Shown: piece after piece, positions 40,608-48,709 of the stretch | Layout: the number at the start of each line of letters is the position of its first letter | Position numbering within the stretch: position 1 is the first letter of the stretch | Assembly (NCBI RefSeq): GCF_023094165.1 | Contig: NZ_JALMDK010000003.1 | Location: 372,001-436,000, forward strand | Length of the DNA: 64,000 nt | Source of the DNA: Crossiella sp. S99.2 | GTDB taxonomy: Bacteria > Actinomycetota > Actinomycetes > Mycobacteriales > Pseudonocardiaceae | Direction of reading: 5' to 3' | Notes under the pieces: model-generated | Told to the model about the DNA's origin: nothing | The model's input: only the letters and a program-made list of their open reading frames with translations | Database searches by the model: none | Translations under genes and position numbers: made by a program

Positions 40608-41615
40608 TTATCGCATCGCGGTCACCGGTGGTGCGGCGCTCCAGGCATCGATGCCGCGGTGTAGCGCTGCCTTGGTCTCCGGCGGGGCGAAGGAGGCGTC
40701 CGCGGCGTCCCGGGCCAGGTCGGCCAGTTGCGGGTCGGTGAGGCCGAAGGTGTCCCGGACCCGCTGGTACTCCTCGGTGAGGGTGACGCCGGTGAAGTTG
40801 GGGATGTCGGTGTTGAGGGTGACGACCAGGCCGGCGGCCAGCAGGTCGGGCAGTGGGTGGCTGGGCAGGTCGGGGACCAGGCCGAGGGTGACGTTGGAGG
40901 AGGGGCTGACTTCCAGGGGGATGCCGCGGTCGGCGATCTCGGCGGCGAGTTCGCGGTCCTCCAGGATGCGGAAGCCGTGGCCGAGGCGTTCGGTGCGTCC
41001 GAGAGTGAGGGCTTCGCGGATGCTGGGCGGTCCGCAGCTCTCACCCGCGTGGTGCACCAGGTGCAGGCCCGCGTCCTTGGCTTCCGCGATGACCTGGGCG
41101 AACGGCGCGAGGGAGTAGCTCTCCTCCCCCGCCATGTCCAGGCCGATGACCCGGCCGGGGAAGCGGCGGGCCAGGTCCAGGGTGCGCTGGGCGCGTTCGA
41201 CCGAGCGGCGGCGGGAGTGGTCCAGGATGACCTGGACCTCGATGCCGTGTTCGGCCTGGCCCGCATCGAGTCCTTCGAGCATGGCGGTCAGCGGCATGGC
41301 CAGGTCGCCGAGACGTTCGCCGTGCGCGGCGGCGGTGAACCGGATTTCGGCGTAGCGGGTGCCCTGGGCGGCTTCGTCCGCGCAGAACTCGCGGGCCATC
41401 CGGCGGAAGTCGGCGGGGTCGCGCAGACAGTCGCGGATGTGCGAGTTGGCATCGGCGAAGGCGCGGAAGCCCTGGAAGGAAGCGCCGTCACTGGTGAGAC
41501 TGGCCGACAGGGAGATGCCATGTTTGGTGGCGATCTCCCGGAGGGTCTCCCGGCGCAGGGTGCTTTCCAGGTGCACGTGCAGGTGGGTCTTGGGCAGCGT
41601 CAGCAGATCACGCAT
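40608..41615 (-). CDS. Adenosine deaminase family protein
   Basis: A 335-residue TIM-barrel deaminase. Zinc/catalytic sites: THLHVHLE at the N-terminus, HHAGESCG (His and catalytic Glu), LGHGFRI, PSSNVTLG, and LNTDIPNF. Classical adenosine deaminases have two adjacent aspartates (N-T-D-D-P); here the second is isoleucine, so the zinc ligand remains but the neighbouring acid is lost, and the substrate may differ (for example aminofutalosine or another 6-aminopurine). Cytoplasmic. It starts at ATG 41615 and lies 10 bp upstream of the PhoD gene. Confidence 0.87.
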   Translation of the reverse strand: MRDLLTLPKTHLHVHLESTLRRETLREIATKHGISLSASLTSDGASFQGFRAFADANSHIRDCLRDPADFRRMAREFCADEAAQGTRYAEIRFTAAAHGERLGDLAMPLTAMLEGLDAGQAEHGIEVQVILDHSRRRSVERAQRTLDLARRFPGRVIGLDMAGEESYSLAPFAQVIAEAKDAGLHLVHHAGESCGPPSIREALTLGRTERLGHGFRILEDRELAAEIADRGIPLEVSPSSNVTLGLVPDLPSHPLPDLLAAGLVVTLNTDIPNFTGVTLTEEYQRVRDTFGLTDPQLADLARDAADASFAPPETKAALHRGIDAWSAAPPVTAMR

Positions 41616-41662
41616 GGCCGCAGCGTAGGCAGTCCGGGCGGGCGGCGCCGCTCAATATCGAC

Positions 41663-41791
41663 TCAGGCGACCGCGGACAGGTCGGCGCCGGTCGCGGGCT
41701 CGAACCAGCCGAGCCAGGGGCATTCCAGGGCGAACCAGTACTCGGCCACCACAGCTGGGGTATCCGGTGGGAGATCCTCGGAAATCGGCAT
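41663..41791 (-). CDS. Candidate 42-residue small protein
   Basis: ATG 41791 to TGA 41663 encodes 42 residues with coding-like codon choice. It is acidic, with an aromatic/cysteine core EYWFALECPWLGWFEP (residues 17-32) and no signal peptide. GGAGG is 15 nt upstream of the start, farther than usual. The frame occupies the only gap between the deaminase and LysR genes. I recognise no family; it may be a small regulatory or precursor-type peptide, or chance. Confidence 0.35.
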   Translation of the reverse strand: MPISEDLPPDTPAVVAEYWFALECPWLGWFEPATGADLSAVA

Positions 41792-41824
41792 GTCAGCAGG
41801 GTGCTACCTCCAGCGTGGTGGAGG

Positions 41825-42724
41825 TCAAGGCAGTGGAGTGAGGTGTTCGGCCGCGGTGCGGACCACCGCCTCGGCCAGCGCGGACAGCGGGGGCGAGTCC
41901 AGCTTCCACTGCTGCCAGTACAGCGGCACGTCCACCGGGTGCGGCGGGGCGAGGTCGACCAGCGTGCCGCGGGCGGCGTGCTCGCCGGCTTGCCCGTCCG
42001 GGATCATCCCCCAGCCCAGGCCCTGCACCACCGCGGCCAGGAACACATCCGAGGCGGGCACCAGGTGCTGACGACTGCTCGGCTCGCGCTGGGTCAGGTC
42101 GCGGGCGAAGCGGTGCTGCAGGTCGTCCTTGCCGTCGAAGACCACCACCGGCGCCGCGGGCAGCAGCTCGGCCAGCGGGCCGCCGGTGAGCCAGCGCCGG
42201 AGGAAGGCCGGGCTGGCCATCGCCCGGTAGCGCATCCGGCCCAGCGGACGCACCGAGCAGCCCTGCACGGGTTCGACGGTGGAGGTGACCGCGGCCAGCA
42301 CCAGGCCCTCGCGCAGCAGGTCGGTGGTGTGGTCCTGGTCCTCCCGGCGCAGCGCGAAGCACACCTGGAGGTGCTCGGGAACCCTGGTCAGCGCGGTGAG
42401 GAACCAGGTGGCCAGTGAGTCGGCGTTGACCGCCACCGGCAGCACGCTCGGCCGTCCGTCCTCGGGCAGGCCCAGCTCGGCGCGGGCGTCGTGGGCCAGC
42501 AGCGCGAGTTGCCGCCCGAACCGGGCCACCACCTCGCCGGACTCGGTGAGCCGGACCGGTTTGGCGCGTTGCAGCAGCACCCGGCCGACCCGCTGTTCCA
42601 GGGCCTTGATCCGCTGGCTCACCGCGGACGGGGTGACGTGCAGGGCGCGTGCGGCGGCCTCGAAGGTGCCCTCGTCGACCGCGGCGAGCAGGGTGCGGAC
42701 CTGGTCGAACGGCAACTCGTCCAT
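41825..42724 (-). CDS. lysG: LysR regulator of the ArgP/LysG type
   Basis: A 299-residue LysR-type regulator. The N-terminal winged helix-turn-helix is DQVRTLLAAVDEGTFEAAARAL followed by HVTPSAVSQRIKALE. The C-terminal domain has the ArgP/IciA features VNADSLATWFLTAL and the closing LYWQQWKLDSP typical of LysG. In corynebacteria LysG senses lysine, arginine or histidine and activates lysE. Here the gene is divergent from a lysE homologue with a 69-bp gap that contains a dyad, so the same control is expected. Confidence 0.9.
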   Translation of the reverse strand: MDELPFDQVRTLLAAVDEGTFEAAARALHVTPSAVSQRIKALEQRVGRVLLQRAKPVRLTESGEVVARFGRQLALLAHDARAELGLPEDGRPSVLPVAVNADSLATWFLTALTRVPEHLQVCFALRREDQDHTTDLLREGLVLAAVTSTVEPVQGCSVRPLGRMRYRAMASPAFLRRWLTGGPLAELLPAAPVVVFDGKDDLQHRFARDLTQREPSSRQHLVPASDVFLAAVVQGLGWGMIPDGQAGEHAARGTLVDLAPPHPVDVPLYWQQWKLDSPPLSALAEAVVRTAAEHLTPLP

Positions 42725-42730
42725 CACAAC

Positions 42731-42758
42731 AGCTAATGATAGTGAAGAATCTTTAGCT
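42731..42758. promoter_or_regulatory. LysG-type operator between lysG and lysE
   Basis: AGCTAA (42731-42736) and TTAGCT (42753-42758) form a dyad spaced by 16 nt in an AT-rich patch between the divergent genes, a size suited to a LysR-type tetramer site. Confidence 0.5.
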
Positions 42759-42780
42759 GGTCTGCTGGATCTTCGCTCCT

Positions 42781-42786
42781 TAGCGT
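42781..42786 (+). promoter_or_regulatory. Candidate -10 of leaderless lysE mRNA
   Basis: TAGCGT ends 7 nt before the GTG start of lysE and no ribosome binding site is present, so the mRNA probably begins at or next to the start codon. Confidence 0.4.
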
Positions 42787-42793
42787 CAAGAAC

Positions 42794-43411
42794 GTGTACG
42801 GATACTTGACGCCGCTGGCCGCCGGTCTGGGCACCGGCCTGTCCCTCATCATCGCGATCGGCTCGCAGAACGCCTTCGTGCTGCGCCAAGGGCTGCGCCG
42901 CGAGCACGTGCTGCCGGTGGTGGCCATCTGCGGGATCTCCGACGCGGTGCTCATCGTGGCCGGGGTCAGCGGCATCGGCGGCCTGGTCCAGCTGTGGCCG
43001 AGTGCGCTGACCGTGGTCGGCTGGGCCGGTGCGGTCTTCCTGCTCGGCTACGGCCTGCTCGCCGCCCGCCGTGCCCTGCGTCCGTCGGCTTTACAAGCCG
43101 GGACCACCGATGGCGGCTCAGTGCGCGCGGCGATCCTCACCTGCCTGGCGCTGACCTGGCTCAACCCGCACGTCTACCTGGACACGGTGCTGCTGCTCGG
43201 CTCGGTCGGCAACGGCTACGGCGCGGCCCGCTGGATCTTCGCCGCAGGCGCGGTCGCGGGCAGCCTGCTCTGGTTCGGCGCGCTCGGCTTCGGCGCGCGC
43301 TCGCTGTCCGGGTTGTTCGCCAAGCCGGTCGCCTGGCGGGTGCTGGACTCGCTGATCGCGGTGACCATGCTGGTCCTGGGGGTCACGATGGCCGTGCGCG
43401 CCTCGGCGTGA
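42794..43411 (+). CDS. lysE: LysE-type L-lysine/L-arginine exporter
   Basis: A 205-residue membrane protein with about six helices. The family motif is GLGTGLSLIIAIGSQNAFVLRQG-like text at residues 11-33 (G-x-x-x-S-L-I-I-A-I-G-x-Q-N-A-F), followed by ICGISDAVLI and the second conserved block ALTWLNPHVYLDTVLLLG. LysE exports basic amino acids when intracellular levels rise. GTG 42794 is the start. The divergent LysG-like gene and the intervening dyad complete the classic pair. A terminator hairpin begins inside the last codons. Confidence 0.92.
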   Translation: MYGYLTPLAAGLGTGLSLIIAIGSQNAFVLRQGLRREHVLPVVAICGISDAVLIVAGVSGIGGLVQLWPSALTVVGWAGAVFLLGYGLLAARRALRPSALQAGTTDGGSVRAAILTCLALTWLNPHVYLDTVLLLGSVGNGYGAARWIFAAGAVAGSLLWFGALGFGARSLSGLFAKPVAWRVLDSLIAVTMLVLGVTMAVRASA

Positions 43412-43426
43412 CGGCCATCGTGACCC
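43380..43426. terminator. Strong bidirectional terminator partly inside lysE
   Basis: A perfect 16-bp stem (43380-43395 with 43411-43426) and 15-nt loop span the end of lysE and the gap before the convergent phoD. The left arm encodes VTMAV of the LysE C-terminus. Confidence 0.75.
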
Positions 43427-43431
43427 GGGGT

Positions 43432-44973
43432 TCAGCGCCGCCGGTACTGCGCGGCCGAGCCTGCGGTGGCCGGGTCCTCGTAGCTGCCCGCCTTGCCGCG
43501 GTCGACGTGGAAGGTGGTCAGCGTGCTCACCGGCGAGTCGGCCACCTTCCGGTCGCCGATCACCCGCATGTGCGTGGACCAGCGCTGTGGCGTGACCTCG
43601 TAGACGTCGTAGCCGTAGCGGTTGCCCTCGAAGTACTTCAGGTGCGGGTTGGCCTTGCCCATCACCGGCCCGTTGGTGGCGTTCCACTCCGCGGAGTAGG
43701 CGCCCGAGGTGACCGAGTGCGCGGTGAACTCGGTGCCGATCACCGGGGACTCGGGGTTGTCGAAGTCCGGGCGGATGTCGTCGACGAAGGCGGAGTGCCA
43801 GTCGCCGGTGATCACCACCAGGTCCTCCAGGCCCTTCTGGTGGGCCTGGCCGAGCACGCTGTCGCGCTCGGTGCGGAAGCCGTCCCACTGGTCGGTGAAG
43901 TAGTAGCCGCCACCGGTTCTGGCCAGCTGGCTGAGCATGATCGAGTTGACCCAGCAGTGCCAGGCGTCGCTGGGTGAGTCGATCTGGCGGCCCAGCCAGG
44001 CGCGCTGCTCGGCGCCCAGGATGGTGCCGTCGGGCAGGTTCTGCGCCGAGCGGTACTGGCGCAGGTCCAGGATGGTCAGGTCGAGCAGATCGCCCCAGCG
44101 GCGCTGCTTGTGGATCTGGATGTCGGGCAGGCCGGTCTCGGCCCGCGCCGGCATGTGCTCGTACCAGGCCTGGTAGGCCGCGGCGCGGCGCTTGACGAAC
44201 GGGGCGTCGCCGGTGGTGCCGCTGTGGTCGTTGACCACCTCGTGGTCGTCCCAGGTCAGGAACCACGGGTGCGCGGCGTGCGCCTCGCGCAGCGACGGGT
44301 CGCCCTTGTAGAGGGCGTGCCGCTTGCGGTAGTCGGCCAGGGTGAGGATCTCCGGGCCGTCGTGGTCGCGGATGTGGCTGCCGCCGACCTTGCCGTGCTC
44401 GTAGATGTAGTCGCCCAGGTGCACCACGAAGTCCAGGTTCTCCCTGGCGATGCCGCGGTGCGCGGCGTAGAGGCCGTCGTGGAAGGCCTGGCAGTTGGCC
44501 GAGGCGAACCGGACCTTGTCCACCGTGCCGACCGGGGCGGTGCGGGTGCGGCCGACCCGGCTGCGCTGGCCGAGGGCCTCGAAGGCGTAGTAGTAGGTGC
44601 GGCCGGGGCGCAGCCCGTGCACCGGGACGTGCACGGCGTGGCCCAGCAGCGAGGTGGCCGGGGCGGTGCCGCAGACGACCTTGCGGCGTAGTTCGCGGTC
44701 CTCGGCCACGGTCCACTTGACCTCGACCGCGGCCGGCAGCGGCTGTTCGGCCGCGAGGGGGTCCGGGGCCAGCCGGGTCCACAGCACCACGCTGGTGGGC
44801 ATCGGGTCGCCGGAGGCCACGCCGAGGGTGAACGGCTTGGGGTCCCAGCTGACGCCGAGGTCGGCCGCGGCGGCGTAGGCCTGGGCCGGACTGAGCGCGG
44901 CCGAGAGCGGCCAGACGGCGCCGAGGGCGCCCGCGGTGGCCGCGCCGCGGAGCAGGGTGCGTCGGTTCAGCAT
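43432..44973 (-). CDS. phoD: Secreted PhoD-type alkaline phosphatase
   Basis: A 513-residue PhoD phosphatase. A Tat signal is present (NRRTLLRGAATAGALG, with an Ala-rich end near residue 37). Domain order is the N-terminal PhoD_N (PFTLGVASGDPMPTSVVLWTRL) and the metallophosphatase: SANCQAFHDGLY, VHLGDYIYEHG, TWDDHEVVND, and ITGDWHSAFVDD. The enzyme releases phosphate from phosphodiesters and monoesters outside the cell, usually with calcium/iron. Its ATG overlaps the stop of the upstream gene (TGATG). A possible PHO-box half-site precedes that upstream gene, so phosphate control is plausible. Confidence 0.92.
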   Translation of the reverse strand: MLNRRTLLRGAATAGALGAVWPLSAALSPAQAYAAAADLGVSWDPKPFTLGVASGDPMPTSVVLWTRLAPDPLAAEQPLPAAVEVKWTVAEDRELRRKVVCGTAPATSLLGHAVHVPVHGLRPGRTYYYAFEALGQRSRVGRTRTAPVGTVDKVRFASANCQAFHDGLYAAHRGIARENLDFVVHLGDYIYEHGKVGGSHIRDHDGPEILTLADYRKRHALYKGDPSLREAHAAHPWFLTWDDHEVVNDHSGTTGDAPFVKRRAAAYQAWYEHMPARAETGLPDIQIHKQRRWGDLLDLTILDLRQYRSAQNLPDGTILGAEQRAWLGRQIDSPSDAWHCWVNSIMLSQLARTGGGYYFTDQWDGFRTERDSVLGQAHQKGLEDLVVITGDWHSAFVDDIRPDFDNPESPVIGTEFTAHSVTSGAYSAEWNATNGPVMGKANPHLKYFEGNRYGYDVYEVTPQRWSTHMRVIGDRKVADSPVSTLTTFHVDRGKAGSYEDPATAGSAAQYRRR

Positions 44974-45503
44974 CAGCGGGCTCCCACGGTCAGGCTGAGG
45001 TTGTCGGCGTAGCCGTCGTTGGAGCTGCCACTGCCGGAGCGGGTGAACAGCAGCGTGATCCGGGCGTGCGTGCTGCCCGCGGGCACCGGTCCGGTGGTGG
45101 TCTGCTCGAACAAACCGGTGCGCAGGCCGCGTTCCTGAGCGGTGACCGGGCCGAGCACGGCCAGGCCGATCGGGTAGCCGGTGCGGTCGAGGAACTCCAC
45201 CGACAGCCGGACCCCGTCCTGCTGGGTGGCGAACCCGCCGAGCCAGCCGGAGAACCGGAAGACCGCGCCGGCGGGCAGCCGCACGGTCTGGGTGAGCCGG
45301 GTGCGCGGGCTGGTGCCGCCGCCGAGGAACTGGGCGCCGCGTTCGGCCGGGCCCGGGTCCAGCGCGGTGGGGTAGCCGCCGCCCGCGGCGTACCGGATGA
45401 TCGCGGGCGCGCCTTCCACGGTCTGCCAGCCCGGCACGGCCGGGGTTGGCTCCCCCGCGCCGCCGGTGCCGCGTTCGACATCGCCGTTGTCGATGAGATT
45501 CAC
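44973..45503 (-). CDS. Hypothetical beta-sandwich (CBM-like) protein coupled to phoD
   Basis: A 176-residue protein, GTG start, without a signal peptide. It begins MNLIDNGDVERGTGG and ends YADNLSLTVGAR, the N-L-I-x-N-G-x-x-E start and (A)DN-x-S-L end of jelly-roll domains found in carbohydrate-binding or discoidin-like modules (for example GWLGGFATQQDGVRLSVEF). It is translated just before phoD with overlapping stop and start (TGATG). Its function is unknown; secretion would have to be through another route or it acts inside the cell, which is odd next to a Tat-exported phosphatase. Confidence 0.7.
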   Translation of the reverse strand: MNLIDNGDVERGTGGAGEPTPAVPGWQTVEGAPAIIRYAAGGGYPTALDPGPAERGAQFLGGGTSPRTRLTQTVRLPAGAVFRFSGWLGGFATQQDGVRLSVEFLDRTGYPIGLAVLGPVTAQERGLRTGLFEQTTTGPVPAGSTHARITLLFTRSGSGSSNDGYADNLSLTVGAR

Positions 45504-45556
45504 CTGCTACCTGCCTCCTCCAGTCGGGAACGGCGGGATTGTGCCGACCGTAGGAG

Positions 45557-45577
45557 GGGAACAGGTGAACGGAACAT
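45557..45577 (-). promoter_or_regulatory. Possible PHO-box-like element
   Basis: On the minus strand the sequence contains GTTCCGTTCACCTGTTCC, with three GTTC-like units, one being the PHO-box core GTTCACC. Spacing is not the regular 11 nt of a full PhoP direct repeat, so this is tentative. It is 54-74 bp upstream of the phoD operon start. Confidence 0.3.
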
Positions 45578-45598
45578 GGCCCTTTGGTCGCTTGTTTT

Positions 45599-46150
45599 TC
45601 AGAGCGTGCGGGCGTGGTGTGGAAGATAGCGTTTCCAGGCGGGACTGTGGCCGGTTCCGGTGAATGCCTGGTGGGCGGCCACGTCGGTCCACTCGGCGTA
45701 GTTTCGGACACCGGTGCCGTCGGCGCTGAGGTGGAAATGCGCGGCCAGCAGCCCGGGGATGACCACGCCCTCGGCCTCGGCCTGCTCGCCCGCCTCGAAC
45801 ATCCCGTCCACGAAATCACGCTGCCACCGCGCGTCCGGAATCGGACTGTCGATCGCGGCGATCACCACGCACCCGGCGGGTCCGGTGGCGTCGACCTGGC
45901 TGCGGTAGCGCCGGTACTCGGCGAGTGGGATCGGTGCGGTGGCGGCGTGTGCGCGGGCGGCCGCGCTGGTGCTCCACTGCGAGTAGTGCAGCAGGCTCAC
46001 CCCGTCCACGCCCCGGTAGCAGGCCGCGGCCAGGCAGCCCTCGGGCAGTGGTTCGGCGGCGAGCCGGTCGAGTTCGGCGGTGGGGTCTGTGCTGGTCCAT
46101 TCGCCGATGAGGGTGATCGCGGCGTCCGCGCGGGTGGGGTCGGGGAGCAT
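45599..46150 (-). CDS. Antibiotic biosynthesis monooxygenase-fold protein
   Basis: About 183 residues with two ABM-like ferredoxin-fold halves. The first contains LPEGCLAAACYRGVDGVSLLHYSQW and the second GLLAAHFHLSADGTGVRNYAEW, each ending in the Y-x-x-W/Y-A-E-W turn of the family. ABM proteins are small cofactor-free oxygenases or their non-enzymatic relatives; no function can be fixed. Start ATG 46150 is preferred over 46162. It is a lone gene upstream of the phoD pair, with its 3' end 96 bp from their start. Confidence 0.72.
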   Translation of the reverse strand: MLPDPTRADAAITLIGEWTSTDPTAELDRLAAEPLPEGCLAAACYRGVDGVSLLHYSQWSTSAAARAHAATAPIPLAEYRRYRSQVDATGPAGCVVIAAIDSPIPDARWQRDFVDGMFEAGEQAEAEGVVIPGLLAAHFHLSADGTGVRNYAEWTDVAAHQAFTGTGHSPAWKRYLPHHARTL

Positions 46151-46198
46151 GCGCGCAGCCAACCAACCCCACCCGTGGTGCTCAACCGGGTTTCCGGC

Positions 46199-47779
46199 TC
46201 AGCCGATCCGCAGGTCCCTGCGCTGCACCAGGACCAGGCCCGCGGCCGCGAGCAGCGCCGCCACTCCCAGCAGGACCAGCGTGGAGGCGCCGTCGAAGGA
46301 TTCGGCTGGCAACAGCGCCAGGTGCCGGAACGGGGAGAGGTCCAGCAGCCAGGTCGGCAGGTCGATCAGCGGGCCGAACAGGGCGAGCACGAACCCGGCC
46401 AGCGGCAGCGTGGTGCCCAGGGAGACCGCCCAGCGCGGCAGCACCGCGATGAGCAGGGTGGCCAGCCCGGCGAAGACCGCGGCCGCGGGCAGACTGTTCA
46501 GCGCCGCGGCCACCAGCACCGAGGTGTCGTGGCCGCCGGTGGCCCACCAGGACAACGCGGCCGCCGACCCTGCGAGGGTGGCCACCAAGGTCGCCGACAG
46601 CAGCCCGGTGAGCAGGTGGGCGCCGAGCCAGCGGGCCCTGGTCAGCGGGCGGGCCAGCAGCACCTCGGCCTGGCCGGTGCGTTCGGCCTCCCTGGCGCTG
46701 ACCACGCCCTGGGCGGCGACCAGCGCGATGAGCAGGCCGATGATCTGGAACAGGGTGGCCAGGAACGCCTCGGTGAACCGGCGCTCGCCACCGGCCACGG
46801 CCGCGAGCATGGCGCTGAGCTGCGGGTTGCTCGCCAGCACGGTGGAGACGCCGTCCACGATCGCGCCGATGGAGGCGGCCAGCACCCCCAGTCCGGCGGC
46901 CCAGCCCAGGATCATGCCGGTGTGCAGGCGCAGGGTGAGAAGTTCGATGGTGCGCAGCGAGCGGCCGTGTGCGGGACCGGGGCGGGCGTGCAGGAGTCCG
47001 GCGCCCAGATCGCGGCGGGCCTCCAGGACCAGCGCGGCGGCGGCGGTCAGCACGGCCAGGCCGAAGAGCAACAGCAGTGGCCAGGCGCGGTTGGTGGTGT
47101 AGGCGTCCACGTACTGTGCCCAGCCGAGCGGGCTGAGCCAGCGCAGCCAGGACACGTCGGTGTTGGCATCGGCCAGGACGCGCAGCACATACCCGGTGGC
47201 CAGCGCCCCGCCGGTGAGGCCGCTGACCGCGCGCCGCGAGGTGGCCAGCTGACTGAACAGCGCGGCGATCCCCAGGTGGGCGAGTCCGGCCCCGGCGCAG
47301 GCCGCGCCGAAGAGCACCGCGCCCAGCGCGGGGGTGCCCTCGACGAGCATGACCAGGGTGATCACCGCGCCCAGCAACAGGGTGCCGGCGCCGACCACGA
47401 GCAGTGCGGCGGTCAGCGGGGCGGTGCGGCGCACCGATCCGGCCCACACCGCCTCGCGCAGTCCGTTCTCCTCATCGCCCCTGGTCAGCAGGGCGAGGGT
47501 GAGGGCGGCGTAGAGCGCGATGACCACGCACTCGAACTGACCCATCCGCCAGCTGACAAATCCGCCGAGGCTGCCGATGTCGCCCGGTTTGCCCAGGGTG
47601 GCGTACAGCGCGGGCTGGCTGGCCAGTCCGGCGATGGCGGCCTCGCGCTGGGCCGGGTCGGGGAAAGCCTCCTGGTAGGCGGCGATGCCCACGATCATCA
47701 GCACCGCGATGGCCGCGCCCCAGGACAGGGTGCGCACCCAGACCCGGCCCAGGGTCAGCCGCAGCAACAGCGCGTTCAC
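46199..47779 (-). CDS. ABC exporter permease (polyketide-antibiotic type)
   Basis: A 526-residue fused ABC-2 type permease with about 12 helices in two similar halves, like the TnrB3 group of antibiotic exporters. Clear helices and the recurrent A-R-x-A-E-R-T-G-Q-A-E-V-L-L motif (VSAREAERTGQAEVLLARPL) before helix repeats are seen. GTG 47779 overlaps the stop of the ATPase gene by 4 nt (GTGA). Together they form an efflux pump for a hydrophobic compound, possibly self-made antibiotic or toxic agent; no biosynthetic gene is in view. Confidence 0.88.
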   Translation of the reverse strand: MNALLLRLTLGRVWVRTLSWGAAIAVLMIVGIAAYQEAFPDPAQREAAIAGLASQPALYATLGKPGDIGSLGGFVSWRMGQFECVVIALYAALTLALLTRGDEENGLREAVWAGSVRRTAPLTAALLVVGAGTLLLGAVITLVMLVEGTPALGAVLFGAACAGAGLAHLGIAALFSQLATSRRAVSGLTGGALATGYVLRVLADANTDVSWLRWLSPLGWAQYVDAYTTNRAWPLLLLFGLAVLTAAAALVLEARRDLGAGLLHARPGPAHGRSLRTIELLTLRLHTGMILGWAAGLGVLAASIGAIVDGVSTVLASNPQLSAMLAAVAGGERRFTEAFLATLFQIIGLLIALVAAQGVVSAREAERTGQAEVLLARPLTRARWLGAHLLTGLLSATLVATLAGSAAALSWWATGGHDTSVLVAAALNSLPAAAVFAGLATLLIAVLPRWAVSLGTTLPLAGFVLALFGPLIDLPTWLLDLSPFRHLALLPAESFDGASTLVLLGVAALLAAAGLVLVQRRDLRIG

Positions 47780-48684
47780 TTCTCCGCCTCGGTGTAGTAG
47801 CCGAGGAACAGCTCCTCCAGGGTGGGCGGACGGCTGGTCAGGGTGTGCACGCCCGCGGTGGTCAGCGCGGCCAGCAACCGGTCCATGGTGCCGGGCTGGG
47901 CGCGGCAGGTGAGCCGGTAGCGCCCGCTCTCGGGTTCGGTGAGGATCGGATCGGTGACCCCGGGCAGACCGTCGACCTGCACCGGCCCGGCCAGTTCGGC
48001 CTCCACGGTGTAGGCGGAGAGGTGCCGCAGGTCGGTCAACGTGCCGCTGTCCACCAGTTGTCCGGCGCGGACCACGCCGACCCGGTCGCAGATGGACTCG
48101 ACCTCGCCGAGGATGTGCGAGGACAGGAACAACGTCCGGCCGTCGGCGCGGGCCTCGCGCACGCACTCCCGGAAGGTCTCCCCCATCAACGGATCCAGCC
48201 CGCTGGTCGGCTCGTCCAGGATGAGCAGTTCGGCGCCGGTGGCGAACGCGGCGACCAGGGCGACCTTCTGCCGGTTGCCCTTGGAGTAGGTGCGGCAGCG
48301 CAGCGACGGGTCGAGCTGGAAACGTTCGATCAGCTCGGCGCGGCGGGCCTGGTCACCGGGGGTGCCGTGCAGGTGCAGCAGGGCGTCGATGGCCTGGCCA
48401 CCGGTGAGCTGCGGCCAGAGCGCGACATCGCCTGGCACGTAGGCGATTCGCTGGTGCAGGGCCATCGCCTGCCGCCGCACGTCCAGGCCGAGCACGGTGG
48501 CCCGGCCGGACGTGGGGCGCAGTAGATCGAGCAGGATCCTGATGGTGGTGGTCTTACCGGCCCCGTTGGGACCCAGGAAACCGAAAACCTCACCGGTGCG
48601 GACCTGCAGGGTCAGCGCGTCCAGTGCGCGCCGCCGACCGTAGTCCTTGGTGAGGCTGTCGATCTCGATCGCGACATCGCCCAT
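47776..48684 (-). CDS. ABC exporter ATP-binding protein
   Basis: A 302-residue ABC ATPase. Walker A GPNGAGKTTT, signature YSKGNRQKVAL (a known variant of LSGGQ in this exporter group), Walker B LLILDEPTSGLDP and switch SSHIL are all present. The C-terminal 80 residues form the usual drug-type extension. ATG 48684 is used; ATG 48696 is an alternative start. It directly precedes and is translationally coupled to the permease. Confidence 0.92.
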   Translation of the reverse strand: MGDVAIEIDSLTKDYGRRRALDALTLQVRTGEVFGFLGPNGAGKTTTIRILLDLLRPTSGRATVLGLDVRRQAMALHQRIAYVPGDVALWPQLTGGQAIDALLHLHGTPGDQARRAELIERFQLDPSLRCRTYSKGNRQKVALVAAFATGAELLILDEPTSGLDPLMGETFRECVREARADGRTLFLSSHILGEVESICDRVGVVRAGQLVDSGTLTDLRHLSAYTVEAELAGPVQVDGLPGVTDPILTEPESGRYRLTCRAQPGTMDRLLAALTTAGVHTLTSRPPTLEELFLGYYTEAEK

Positions 48685-48709
48685 GGGCGAGATCATCCAC
48701 CTCGCGTGT

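Noticed and set aside
45584-47797. 737-residue plus-strand frame
   Set aside because: Antisense to the ABC permease and ABM genes; Q/G-rich shadow with no domain.
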